The notes under the pieces are model-generated. The model did no database searches and was not told where the DNA came from. It was given only the letters and a program-made list of their open reading frames with translations. A program made the position numbers and the translations under genes. DNA of 64,000 bases from an uncultured Caryophanales bacterium (lineage in GTDB: Bacteria > Bacillota_I > Bacilli_A > RFN20 > CAG-826): positions 121,038 to 185,037 of the forward strand of contig CAJJXG010000001.1 of NCBI GenBank assembly GCA_905197045.1. The letters are read 5' to 3'. Positions 8,091 to 16,343 of the stretch are shown in pieces (the stretch's first letter is position 1; every line of letters starts with the position of its first letter).

Positions 8091-8447
8091 TGGTGGAGAT
8101 GCGGAGAGTCGAACTCCGGTCCACATATCCCCCTACAAAGACCACTACAGTTTAGTTGAGGTTTTAAATTTCATGGCTTATCAATCTCAACGAACTTTAC
8201 ACCACTAGATTATAATTTTTCGTTCTTGCCTTATAATCATTAGGCAAAACCTATCTCCCTAAATTAAGAAGCGTTAATAAGCCAGGAGCAAACTTATTAG
8301 GCCCCACGCTAACTCGATAATGAGTTACTGACTAAGCAGCAAATGCGTAATTGAAATTTCTGTTGCCAGATAATTTTTGTTTGTGATTACGTCACAACTC
8401 GACTGCAATCAATGCCAAAGAATACATGTCGAAACCAGTACATCCCC
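8091..8447 (-). ncRNA. ssrA: tmRNA (SsrA)
   Basis: Rescues stalled ribosomes by acting first as an alanine tRNA and then as a short message that adds a degradation tag. The 5' end GGGGATG pairs with CATCTCC before the terminal ACCA at 8091, forming the acceptor stem. The 3' part carries the T arm GGAGTTCGACTCTCC. The open frame ends GCA TTT GCT GCT TAG, giving a tag that ends NYAFAA; read upstream it is RNHKQKLSGNRNFNYAFAA, but I cannot fix the resume codon. The RNA is about 357 nt, a normal one-piece tmRNA. A perfect hairpin follows. Confidence 0.93.
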
Positions 8448-8457
8448 AAGCATTAAA

Positions 8458-8486
8458 ATTTTAATTATTGTGTCTTCTCTTGTCAA
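8458..8486 (-). promoter_or_regulatory. tmRNA promoter
   Basis: The minus strand has TTGACA at 8486-8481, a 17-base spacer and TAAAAT at 8463-8458. The mature 5' end lies about 11 bases further on, consistent with slight 5' trimming. Confidence 0.6.
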
Positions 8487-8507
8487 ATTTTAAACATATA
8501 AATTCAT

Positions 8508-8536
8508 TTGTTTATAAACTATTTATAGTTTATACT
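8508..8536 (+). promoter_or_regulatory. Promoter with a perfect palindromic operator-like site
   Basis: TTGTTT (8508-8513), 17-base spacer, TATACT (8531-8536). The palindrome has arms TATAAACTAT (8513-8522) and ATAGTTTATA (8525-8534) with two bases between, so it fills the space between -35 and -10. A dimeric repressor bound there would block polymerase. The regulator is unknown. Confidence 0.55.
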
Positions 8537-8567
8537 ATTACATGCATTCGATTTAGAGGTTATTTAA

Positions 8568-9695
8568 ATGGGAAAAGATAAAGTAAAAGTTATTAAACAA
8601 AAAAAGAAAATCAACTTTGCCTCAGTTTGGAAGTTTATTAGAACTTTATGGAAAAACGATGCAGTTGTTGAAGTTGCCACTACAACAAAATGGTGGTGGT
8701 CATTAATTATATTCGTTTTGTCGCTTGTAATTTCTGTTTTACCTGCAACTGTTAATCAAGCTACCGCTCAAGGTAGAAATTTTTTATCAGGTACTAATAC
8801 GAGTTATTCAGATCCTTATATCAATGGTTTATATGCTTATTTAAATGATACAAGTGAAGATAAAAATATCGTATTTGATGGTGAAAGCAAAACTCTTTCA
8901 AGTTCTACAAACACAAGTGGGCATTATGATACTTCGGTTTATGCATTAAGTGATGGAACTCCTGCACTCAAACCTCTTTTTTCTTACTCTAGAACTGTCA
9001 CAAATAGTGGTTTAGAATCAACTACTAACTATTTGGATATTTATGTTTACTATCAAGCTCTTGGAACCGTTGATTTAAATCTAATTTTAAACAACATTCA
9101 AAGCACAAATACAAATTTTGCTGATGGTTATATAACTAACGCTGATTTAAAACATACCCGTCAAACTCCATTTATTCTTTTTACAAATGATGGATTTTAC
9201 GCTGTCAACTATTCGTCTTCAGGTTCTACTTCACTTTCCGGAAATTACAATCACATGAACGAAGCTTTTGACTTTGCAAGTGGCCAATATAGTTTTAAAG
9301 ATGTTTTAAACTATAACGTTTCTACAACTAGCACTATTAGTGAAAAACAAAGTGCCGTCTTTGAAAACTTCCTTACTTATTGTGATTACACTTATTTTGA
9401 TATCCGCTTCAACTCTACTTGGGTTACATTTGGTATTTATTGCGGTGTTAACGGATCAATCATAATTTTAATGGGATTAATCATTTGGCTTATGTGCAGA
9501 GGTAAAAATAATCCTAATAACAAAATTAAAATCTGGGAAACCTATTCAATGGCTTTCTGGGCAGCCGGTTCACCAGCTATCCTTTCATTATTTGCTTTCT
9601 TAATGCCACAAATCGGAATGATGATATTCATTATGCTTTATGCATTTAGAATTATGTATCTCTCGATGAAGCACTTAAGACCAGTTTATCAATGA
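8568..9695 (+). CDS. Membrane protein, DUF1189-like architecture
   Basis: A 375-residue protein I do not firmly recognise. Residues 1-42 are basic and cytoplasmic. A first membrane helix (about 45-62, WWWSLIIFVLSLVISVLPAT) leads to an outside domain of about 225 residues rich in Ser, Thr, Asn and Tyr. Three C-terminal hydrophobic segments follow (about 290-312, 325-345, 348-365). One helix, an outer domain, then several helices ending KIWETYSMAFWAAGSPAILS resembles DUF1189 (YvdJ-like) proteins, but the outer domain shows no known motif. It has its own promoter with a palindrome and its own terminator. It is one of few plus-strand genes in this arm. Confidence 0.6.
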   Translation: MGKDKVKVIKQKKKINFASVWKFIRTLWKNDAVVEVATTTKWWWSLIIFVLSLVISVLPATVNQATAQGRNFLSGTNTSYSDPYINGLYAYLNDTSEDKNIVFDGESKTLSSSTNTSGHYDTSVYALSDGTPALKPLFSYSRTVTNSGLESTTNYLDIYVYYQALGTVDLNLILNNIQSTNTNFADGYITNADLKHTRQTPFILFTNDGFYAVNYSSSGSTSLSGNYNHMNEAFDFASGQYSFKDVLNYNVSTTSTISEKQSAVFENFLTYCDYTYFDIRFNSTWVTFGIYCGVNGSIIILMGLIIWLMCRGKNNPNNKIKIWETYSMAFWAAGSPAILSLFAFLMPQIGMMIFIMLYAFRIMYLSMKHLRPVYQ

Positions 9696-9742
9696 TAAAT
9701 TATTAATAAACAAGCTGAAGTGTTTAAATAAAATTATTCTAT

Positions 9743-9772
9743 AAAAGTCGCTATTTATTTGTAGCGGCTTTT
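9743..9772 (+). terminator. Terminator of the 8568 gene
   Basis: AAAAGTCGCTA pairs with TAGCGGCTTTT (one G-T pair), followed by T6, about 50 bases after the stop codon. Confidence 0.75.
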
Positions 9773-9842
9773 TTACTACTGTTTGTTTTAAAAATATATA
9801 TAAATTAAGTTAATAAACATTAATTATTATTTTTTTAACAAA

Positions 9843-9904
9843 AAGACCTGAATTTTAAACGGAAATGATATTTCCTTTGGGACTATTAAAATTATTCAGG
9901 TCTT
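9843..9904 (-). terminator. Long nested hairpin after the 9965 gene
   Basis: Outer arms AAGACCTGAA and TTCAGGTCTT enclose TTTTAA/TTAAAA and an inner perfect hairpin GGAAAT-gat-ATTTCC. On the minus strand a TCTTTTTG run follows, so it probably ends the rlmH transcript. It is more elaborate than a simple terminator. Confidence 0.55.
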
Positions 9905-9964
9905 CTTAAAGTTATTTTAAGGTAAAAAATAATTATGTAAATCAAAAATTTTTAGTTTCAACTA

Positions 9965-10306
9965 TTAATCTTTCCAATCACTATCAGGATTACCTTTATT
10001 ATCAAAATGAAGTTTTACTTCACCAAGTACATCGCTTAATTCGCGATAATAATAATCATCTTTATAAACAACTGGATTTTCAAAATCAGCTGTAAAAATC
10101 ATTCGCTTATTTCTTTTTGTTATTTCAATAATTTTATTAATTATTTCTTCGTAATGATCAACGAAATGATCTTTTATATATTGAAGTTGTGTATAAAAAT
10201 TTGGTTCTACATAAAATCTAGAACCATCATCCAATTCATATAAATTAATGTCTTTATAATTTTCATCAATAATTTGTTTATATTTGTTAAATTCAATCAT
10301 TTCCAT
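9965..10306 (-). CDS. Small hypothetical protein coupled to rlmH
   Basis: A 113-residue soluble, acidic protein (MEMIEFNKYKQIIDENYKDI at the start) that I do not recognise. It has no signal peptide, membrane segment or known catalytic motif. It is rich in Asp, Glu, Tyr and Lys, with predicted helices around residues 40-75. I chose the ATG at 10306 because AAAGGAG lies just upstream, right after the rlmH stop; the longer frame to 10339 would overlap rlmH. It is the last gene of the dnaB-walJ-rlmH run and precedes a terminator-like hairpin. No function is proposed. Confidence 0.65.
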   Translation of the reverse strand: MEMIEFNKYKQIIDENYKDINLYELDDGSRFYVEPNFYTQLQYIKDHFVDHYEEIINKIIEITKRNKRMIFTADFENPVVYKDDYYYRELSDVLGEVKLHFDNKGNPDSDWKD

Positions 10307-10319
10307 AAATTTGCTCCTT

Positions 10320-10790
10320 TTAATGATGATATTCCTCATTATTTATAATTTTAAATGCTCGATATATTTGCTCTAAAATAATCATACGACACATTTGATG
10401 AGTAAAGGTCATTTTAGAAATAGATAATTTAATGTTTGTTCTTTTTCTCACTTCTTCGCTTAATCCTAAAGTTCCACCAATTACAAAAGTAAGAGGAGAA
10501 ATACCTTTATTAATTAAATCATTTATCTTTTGAGCTAACACTTCACTAGAGATCAATTCTCCCTTTAAATCTAAAAGGAAAACAAATTCATCTTGCCCAA
10601 TTCTTTTTAAAAGTCTCTCGCCTTCTTCTTTTTTAACTTGTTCTTCACTTTTATTCTGAATTTTTGTTTCGTCTACTTCAATAATTTCAATTTTTGCAAA
10701 ACGAGTTAAGCGTTTTAAATATTCACTTATTGCATCTTTTAAAAACTTTTCTTTGATCGAACCAACACTGACAATTTTGATTTTCATCAT
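10320..10790 (-). CDS. rlmH: 23S rRNA pseudouridine-1915 N3-methyltransferase
   Basis: Methylates pseudouridine 1915 in helix 69 of 23S rRNA using S-adenosylmethionine. The 156-residue length and the knotted SPOUT fold features are typical: KIKIVSVGSIKEKFL at the start, FVIGGTLGLSEEV (about residues 102-114) in the SAM-binding knot, and a C-terminal MTFTHQMCRMIILEQIYRAF ending in EYHH. It overlaps the metallohydrolase gene by 4 bases. In Bacillus rlmH also lies downstream of walJ, so the order is conserved. Confidence 0.96.
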   Translation of the reverse strand: MMKIKIVSVGSIKEKFLKDAISEYLKRLTRFAKIEIIEVDETKIQNKSEEQVKKEEGERLLKRIGQDEFVFLLDLKGELISSEVLAQKINDLINKGISPLTFVIGGTLGLSEEVRKRTNIKLSISKMTFTHQMCRMIILEQIYRAFKIINNEEYHH

Positions 10791-11527
10791 AACTTAACTA
10801 CCTCGTGTTGATTGGCACATTTTATATCGATATTATTAACATCAATATTCTGATAATTAAAAACATCATAATAAGTTCTTAAAGCTTTTTCAGGAGTATT
10901 ACATTCTTCACTTAAATGTGCTAAAACAATTCGTTTTGTTTTTTCTCCAATTAGATGAGACATATAAAAAGCACTATCTTCATTTGATAAATGACCTTCA
11001 TAAGATAAAATACGTTTTTTTAAAATTTCAGGTCTTGAACTATTAAGCAACATTTCTACATCATGATTTGATTCGATAATATAATAAGTTTTATTTTTAA
11101 TCGCTTTTAAAGTTCTTGGAAGAATCATTCCTGTATCAGTTAAATATACTAGTTCCTCATCCTTATCTTTAATTAAAAAACCACAAGTTGGATTAGAATC
11201 ATGAGAAGCTTTTATTGGTGTTACTAAAAAGGTTCCTAAAGAATATTCTTTATAACATTTAAGAATGTTGTTTTCGTTTAAAGGAACAATGTTTTTTAAA
11301 GTAAAACGTTTATCAATAGGTGCTTTTTCATAAGACAAAATATGGTCGCTATGAGCATGTGTAAACAAAAAATAATTGATATTTGCAATGTTTTTCCCAA
11401 TATTGTTTAATTTTGAATTAAGTTCTTTTTCGCTAATTCCAAAATCAATTAATAAATTTGTACTCTCGTTAAATATTAAAGTGGCATTCCCTTTAGAGCC
11501 GCTTGCTAAAATATATGCATTAATCAT
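10787..11527 (-). CDS. walJ: Metallo-beta-lactamase-fold nuclease, WalJ/YycJ type
   Basis: A 246-residue metallohydrolase. THAHSDH (residues 56-62) holds the metal ligands His57, His59, Asp61 and His62, and later ligands lie in ESNHDVEML and LAHLSEECN. WalJ homologues are 5'-3' exonucleases linked to DNA repair and wall regulation in Bacillus. The ATG at 11527 overlaps the dnaB stop (ATGATTAA), indicating translational coupling; the longer frame to 11569 is inside dnaB. The walR, walK, walH, walI and htrC genes that normally precede or follow it are absent. Confidence 0.88.
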   Translation of the reverse strand: MINAYILASGSKGNATLIFNESTNLLIDFGISEKELNSKLNNIGKNIANINYFLFTHAHSDHILSYEKAPIDKRFTLKNIVPLNENNILKCYKEYSLGTFLVTPIKASHDSNPTCGFLIKDKDEELVYLTDTGMILPRTLKAIKNKTYYIIESNHDVEMLLNSSRPEILKKRILSYEGHLSNEDSAFYMSHLIGEKTKRIVLAHLSEECNTPEKALRTYYDVFNYQNIDVNNIDIKCANQHEVVKL

Positions 11528-13001
11528 TGTTGTCAGCGTCGCTAAACTTGTAAGAATAATTAGAACCAACTTGATTATTAGGACGATAGTTTATTTTGTC
11601 TTTGCCAAAGAATCTTCCAAAAGCAGTTATAAAAAATAAACTCACAACTCCCGTTCGTCCGCTTCTATTTTTAGCAATAATAACATCTACAGGATCGGCT
11701 TTTGGCTCGTTAGTGTTTTGTTGTTGAGCAAGTGATGCTTCTTCATCTTGTGCTTTCCCTTTTTTGTCGCCACCAATTGAGATGCCCTGGTTTTTATAAT
11801 AATCTGGACGATATAAAAATAAAACTTTATCTGCGTCTTGCTCAATTGCTCCAGAGCTTCTTAAATCAGCAAGTTGTGGTCTTTTGCTTTCTCTAGCATC
11901 GGTTTGACGATTAAGTTGGGATAAACATAAAACTGGACAAGCAAGCTCACCAGATAACATTTTTAATCTACGAGAAAAATAAGCAACTTTTGCTTGTTCG
12001 TTGTCTTTATAAATATTTTTAGGGTCATTTATAAGACCAATATAGTCGACAACAATAAGGGCCAAATCACCCTTTGATTCTTTAAGCTTTCTAGACTTTA
12101 ATACTATATCATCAATTGAAGAACCACTATTATCATCAATATAAAGAGGAACTGAAGCTATATCGTTTTCAATTTCTTTTAATTTTAAACGATCTTTAAC
12201 ATTTAAAATTCCTTTTTGAATCATGTCGTAAGAAATTGAACTATTTGCTGCAAAAAGTCTTTTCATAATCATGTCGCTAGACATTTCTAGTGAAAAAATT
12301 GCAACTGGTCGGTTAGTTTTTTTCGCAGCATTAAAAGCAACATTTAACGCTAAAGCTGATTTACCAACGGAAGGTCTAGCAGCAAGAATAATTAATTCAT
12401 TCTTATTTAAACCATTAATGAGTTCGTCAAGATCATCAAAGCCAGTAGAAATACCAGTGATTGAGCCTTCAACACCATGACTTTTTTGAATTTTTTCACC
12501 AACAATTCGAGCAGCTTCGCTAGCACTAATAAAATCGCTAACTCTTCTTCGCTCAGTAATTTTATTAATTCTTGATTCGCATTCAGCAACAAATCCATTA
12601 ACATCCTTAATTTGCTTTGATTGATAATCGCTTTCAATGCGGTCAATTTCTTGAAGCAAATTTCTAAGTAAGGTTAAATCTTTTAAGTTTTTAATATAAA
12701 ATTCAACGTTTTTAAAGGTCGTTACGCATTTAGCTAGATGAACCAAATAATCAACTCCGCCAACTTTATCTAATTCTTTGGTATTAGTTAATTGATTTGT
12801 AACTGTAGTTATATCAATAGCTGTCCCGCCATCATAAAGAGCCTTCATTGCTCTAAAGATTGCTCTATTTTTTAAATTTCCAAAATAAAAATCATCCTCA
12901 GTTAATGATACTAAGATTTCTGCAGCGTTTCTTGAATCAAGTAAACAAATACCTAATACTGTATTTTCGCTAAATTCATCAGAAGGATAATTTTTGATCA
13001 T
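11520..13001 (-). CDS. dnaB: Replicative DNA helicase
   Basis: Hexameric 5'-3' helicase that unwinds DNA at the replication fork. Residues 1-110 are the N-terminal primase-binding domain. The RecA-like domain has Walker A ARPSVGKSALAL (about 208-219), Walker B IVVDYIGLI (Asp319) and the SQLNRQTDAR region (361-370). Length is 493 residues, somewhat longer than Bacillus DnaC because of a polar, glutamine-rich stretch at about 405-436, before PVDVIIAKNRSGRTG. It follows rplI by 6 bases and runs directly into walJ. Confidence 0.96.
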   Translation of the reverse strand: MIKNYPSDEFSENTVLGICLLDSRNAAEILVSLTEDDFYFGNLKNRAIFRAMKALYDGGTAIDITTVTNQLTNTKELDKVGGVDYLVHLAKCVTTFKNVEFYIKNLKDLTLLRNLLQEIDRIESDYQSKQIKDVNGFVAECESRINKITERRRVSDFISASEAARIVGEKIQKSHGVEGSITGISTGFDDLDELINGLNKNELIILAARPSVGKSALALNVAFNAAKKTNRPVAIFSLEMSSDMIMKRLFAANSSISYDMIQKGILNVKDRLKLKEIENDIASVPLYIDDNSGSSIDDIVLKSRKLKESKGDLALIVVDYIGLINDPKNIYKDNEQAKVAYFSRRLKMLSGELACPVLCLSQLNRQTDARESKRPQLADLRSSGAIEQDADKVLFLYRPDYYKNQGISIGGDKKGKAQDEEASLAQQQNTNEPKADPVDVIIAKNRSGRTGVVSLFFITAFGRFFGKDKINYRPNNQVGSNYSYKFSDADNND

Positions 13002-13007
13002 ATTAAA

Positions 13008-13460
13008 TTACTTTGTTTCCTCAACAAGGTGGACTCTCACTGTTCCAATAACATCTTTGTACAATTCAATTTTTAAATTTGTGTAACCAAAAGCATTCAT
13101 TGGATATTTATCAATAAATTTACGCTTATCAATAATGATTCCATATTTATCTTTTAGCTCTTTTTCAACTTCTTTAGTTGAAATGCTTCCGGCTGGAGTA
13201 TGATCAGCGTGCGCTTTTAATTTAAATTCAACTACAATTGTTTCAAGTTTTTCTTTAGCTTTTATTGCTTCTTCTTTTAAAACTTCTTGTCTTTTAGCTT
13301 CCTCGGCTTGTTCTTTTTTAAGTTCAGCTAAACTTTCTTCTGTTTTTCTAACAACAAGTTTTCTTGGAATTAAAAAGTTTTTAGCATAACCATCAGATAC
13401 ACTTTTACTTTCTCCCTTTTTTCCAAGTCCTTTTACATCTTTAAGTAAGATAACTTCCAT
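13008..13460 (-). CDS. rplI: Ribosomal protein bL9
   Basis: Large-subunit protein with the N-terminal signature MEVILLKDVKGLGKKGE and GYAKNFLIPRKLV (residues about 25-37), a long central helix rich in Glu and Lys (about 42-75), and a C-terminal domain. The 150-residue length is standard. It sits between gdpP and dnaB, the conserved Firmicutes order, 5 bases after gdpP, so it is probably translated from a gdpP-rplI-dnaB message. Confidence 0.97.
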   Translation of the reverse strand: MEVILLKDVKGLGKKGESKSVSDGYAKNFLIPRKLVVRKTEESLAELKKEQAEEAKRQEVLKEEAIKAKEKLETIVVEFKLKAHADHTPAGSISTKEVEKELKDKYGIIIDKRKFIDKYPMNAFGYTNLKIELYKDVIGTVRVHLVEETK

Positions 13461-13465
13461 ATTGA

Positions 13466-15493
13466 TTACCTCCCTTTTTCACGAGATTTCCTTGCAGAAT
13501 CAGCATTTTCTAATATTGTTTCTGTTAAAAGGTCTTCTACTTCTTTCATTGTTTTATTTTTAATTTGAGCAGCTGCCATTGCAAAATGGCCTCCTCCTCC
13601 TAATTTTTCACAAAGAATTTGAACATTTACAGTTCCATCACTTCTTCCACTAATATGAATTACATCATCATTAATTCGGGCAAAAGCAAAAGCGGCATTT
13701 ATTCCATTTAATTGAATACAACCATTTGCAGCTTTTGCAATAGTTGTTGAATCATATGTTTCGTCTTCTTTACCTTGGCAAATAACAATACCATAAGAAA
13801 CAGTTTTTAAATTATTAAGGAAAGAATTAACAGTAACAAATTCTTTGTATTCATCTTTTAAATAATTGTCAGCCGCACCATTATCAGCACCACATTCTTT
13901 TAAAATTGAAGATGCTTCAAATGTTCTTGCTCCAACAGTCTTTGTTTTGTAAAAATTCGTATCAACGAAGATTCCAGCAAGCATAATGGTAGCAATTTTT
14001 GGGCTAAACTTGATTGTTTGTTTTTCGCTATTGTATTTTGAAATTTCAACAATAAGTTCTGAGGCGCTTGATGCGCTTGTTTCGATAAGATAGATAACAG
14101 GTTTTTCAATAAAGTCTTCTGCTCTTCTATGGTGATCGATTATACAAACTTTCTCAGTTTTTTCTAATAATTCAGGACACAAAGTCATTTTTGGTCGAGA
14201 AACATCACACACAATTACAAGCGTCGTATTTTTTACAACTTTTAAAGCTTCTGCGCCAGTTATAAAAGTATTTTTAAATTCTTCAGAAGTAAATTGCCCT
14301 TTTAAAACGATGCTAGTTTTCTTTTCTATTGATTGGAAATCATAAATAACACGAGCTTTTTTATCACAATAATCACATAATTCTTTGACGCCTAAGCAAC
14401 TTCCAAGGGAATCCATGTCACTATTTTTGTGACCCATAATGATAACGTCACTACTTTTTCTAATAAGATTTAATAGTGAATTAGCAAAAACCCTAATCTT
14501 AACTTTAGAAGTATTCTCTTGCGCTTCGGTTTTTCCGCCATAATACTCAATTTCACTTCCAAACTTTTGCACTACCGCTTGGTCTCCTCCTCTAGACATT
14601 GCAATTTCAATTGCTGTTGATGCCATTTCGTTAAGTTTATTAACATCAGGGAAATCATGAGCAAAGCCAATTGATAAAGTAGGTGTAACGCTTGTTTTGT
14701 CCTCTTCGCCGATTTGTCTAACTTTATCTAAAATAGAAAACTTATCTTTTTTTACTGCTTCTAAATCTTGATAGTTACAAACAATAAAATATGAATCATT
14801 TCTAACAGATCTTAATAAAAGACGATATTTATTTGCGTATTTGTTAATTTCAAGTTTTACTTTCGCAATTAAATCGGTATTTGATTCGGTTGTAGCTGTT
14901 ACATCATTATAGTTATCAATATTCATGATACCTATACATGTTGCTTGATTAACAAAACTTTTTCTTAAATCTTCATATTCAGAAACGTCTTTAAAAATAA
15001 ATAACCCTGCATTTCTCAAGAATTTTACAGAATATGCGATACCATTAAGATTAATATTAATAACATTACCAACATCTTTATCTAGTAAATTTTTAAGTTG
15101 AGGACACCAATCATAAATAGATTCGTCTATTACGTTCTCTTGTCTTTGAAGAAGTAAATCGCTCTCCCATAAAACCGTGCCTGTTTCATCAACAATCATA
15201 AAACCAAGGTTGCCAAATAAATAGGCTTCTTCGATTCCACTTCCAATTGCATCACCTGTTGTTATATCTCTTTTTTGTCTATTGTTTAAAATACCAAAAA
15301 TAATTCTCCATATATAAAAACAATCAGCAATCGCTAAAAAAGAGAATATATAGGCCATCGTTTCAGGAAGAATGACGCTATCCATATTCCGCGTATCAAA
15401 AAGGTATAAAGTTAAAAATACACCAACAAATGCTAGCTGTAATAATGTAACAATAAGAACCTCTATTTTTAATCGTTTAATCTTCTTTTGCAT
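13466..15493 (-). CDS. gdpP: Cyclic-di-AMP phosphodiesterase
   Basis: Membrane enzyme that hydrolyses c-di-AMP and so controls potassium and osmotic balance. The 675-residue protein has two N-terminal helices (about 10-30 and 45-67), a PAS-like domain (about 90-170), a degenerate GGDEF domain (about 185-310) lacking the GGDEF signature, and a DHH-DHHA1 module. Catalytic motifs are MGHKNSDMDSLGS (His355, Asp359, Asp361), CDVSRP (Asp430) and IDHHRR (453-455); GGGGHFAMAAA near 635 is the DHHA1 motif. It heads the gdpP-rplI-dnaB-walJ-rlmH run. Confidence 0.95.
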   Translation of the reverse strand: MQKKIKRLKIEVLIVTLLQLAFVGVFLTLYLFDTRNMDSVILPETMAYIFSFLAIADCFYIWRIIFGILNNRQKRDITTGDAIGSGIEEAYLFGNLGFMIVDETGTVLWESDLLLQRQENVIDESIYDWCPQLKNLLDKDVGNVININLNGIAYSVKFLRNAGLFIFKDVSEYEDLRKSFVNQATCIGIMNIDNYNDVTATTESNTDLIAKVKLEINKYANKYRLLLRSVRNDSYFIVCNYQDLEAVKKDKFSILDKVRQIGEEDKTSVTPTLSIGFAHDFPDVNKLNEMASTAIEIAMSRGGDQAVVQKFGSEIEYYGGKTEAQENTSKVKIRVFANSLLNLIRKSSDVIIMGHKNSDMDSLGSCLGVKELCDYCDKKARVIYDFQSIEKKTSIVLKGQFTSEEFKNTFITGAEALKVVKNTTLVIVCDVSRPKMTLCPELLEKTEKVCIIDHHRRAEDFIEKPVIYLIETSASSASELIVEISKYNSEKQTIKFSPKIATIMLAGIFVDTNFYKTKTVGARTFEASSILKECGADNGAADNYLKDEYKEFVTVNSFLNNLKTVSYGIVICQGKEDETYDSTTIAKAANGCIQLNGINAAFAFARINDDVIHISGRSDGTVNVQILCEKLGGGGHFAMAAAQIKNKTMKEVEDLLTETILENADSARKSREKGR

Positions 15494-15510
15494 ACTAAAA
15501 ACCTAGCCAT

Positions 15511-15516
15511 ATTATA
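15511..15516 (-). promoter_or_regulatory. gdpP -10 box
   Basis: TATAAT on the minus strand, with a weak TTTTTA 17 bases upstream. The leader to the gdpP ATG would be about 11 bases, with only TAGG as a possible ribosome site. Confidence 0.45.
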
Positions 15517-15560
15517 CCTTAAAAAGATGTATTTAAAAATACTATGAGTAGGCTATATTT

Positions 15561-15608
15561 ATTTTTAAAGAATAATCTTTAAAAATAAAAAGGCGACTTA
15601 ATCGCCTT
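15561..15608 (-). terminator. Tandem terminator hairpins after rpsR
   Basis: First hairpin on the minus strand: AAGGCGA/TCGCCTT arms (15590-15608) followed by TTTTTATTTTT. The T run merges into a second perfect hairpin with arms ATTTTTAAAG and CTTTAAAAAT (15561-15586). Confidence 0.75.
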
Positions 15609-15628
15609 CATTTGATTTTAATTCTTAA

Positions 15629-15859
15629 TTAGTCTTGAATATATGGTAATAAGGCCATATAACGAGCATTTTTAATAGCTCTTGCAAGTTGTCTTTGATA
15701 CTTTGCACTTGTACCAGTAATTCTTCTTGCACTAATTTTTCCACTAGGACTAATAAATTTCTTTAAAAGTTCAACATCTTTATAATCGATGTATTTGATC
15801 TTATTTTTTGTAAAATAACAAACCTTTTTCTTTGGTTTCTTCTTTAAAAAATTTGCCAT
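15629..15859 (-). CDS. rpsR: Ribosomal protein bS18
   Basis: Small-subunit protein that pairs with S6 on the central domain of 16S rRNA. It has 76 residues, with the conserved IDYKDVELLKKFISPSGKI and ITGTSAKYQRQLARAIKNAR segments. The start at 15859 follows a ribosome site. It is the last gene of the rpsF-ssb-rpsR operon, a near-universal bacterial arrangement, and a tandem terminator follows. The N-terminal KKKPKKKVCYFTKNK has a single cysteine, not a zinc-binding set. Confidence 0.97.
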   Translation of the reverse strand: MANFLKKKPKKKVCYFTKNKIKYIDYKDVELLKKFISPSGKISARRITGTSAKYQRQLARAIKNARYMALLPYIQD

Positions 15860-15882
15860 TCTTAATCTTCCTTTCTATTTAC

Positions 15883-16329
15883 CTAAAATGGTAAATCATC
15901 ATCTGCTAAATCTCCGTCACCATTAGCCATCATATCATCCATTGGTTCTTCATCTTGAACGTATCCTTGGCTTTGTGGTTCAGGTTGTGAGTTATATGAT
16001 GATTGGCCGCCTTTACTTCCTAAAAGTGCAACCTCACTTACAACGACTTCGATTACGCTAGCATTAGTGCCATCTCTTCTTTGGAATTTTCTTTCTTGTA
16101 AAGATCCATCTATTCCAATTTGAGAACCTTTGTGACAATACCTAGCAATAATGTCGGCGCTATTTCTCCAAGCAGTACAATTAATGAAACTGCTTCCGCG
16201 TGTTCCATCTGCATTTTTGTTTTTGTTATCAAATGCTAATGTGAAACTTAATACATTTACGCCGCTTGCGGTAGTTCTAAGTTCAGGTTCTTTAGTAATT
16301 CTACCAACCAAAATAACTCTGTTAATCAT
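15883..16329 (-). CDS. ssb: Single-stranded DNA-binding protein
   Basis: Coats single-stranded DNA at forks and repair sites. The OB fold covers residues 1-105 (MINRVILVGRITKEPELRTT at the start, SFINCTAWRNSADIIARYCHKG in the middle). A glutamine/serine-rich linker leads to the acidic tip DDDLPF, the docking site for repair and replication partners. The 148-residue length is usual. It lies between rpsF and rpsR. Confidence 0.97.
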   Translation of the reverse strand: MINRVILVGRITKEPELRTTASGVNVLSFTLAFDNKNKNADGTRGSSFINCTAWRNSADIIARYCHKGSQIGIDGSLQERKFQRRDGTNASVIEVVVSEVALLGSKGGQSSYNSQPEPQSQGYVQDEEPMDDMMANGDGDLADDDLPF

Positions 16330-16343
16330 GTCTATCTCCTTAA

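Noticed and set aside
11528..11569. Longer start of walJ
   Set aside because: Fully inside dnaB with no ribosome site; the coupled ATG at 11527 fits the family start.
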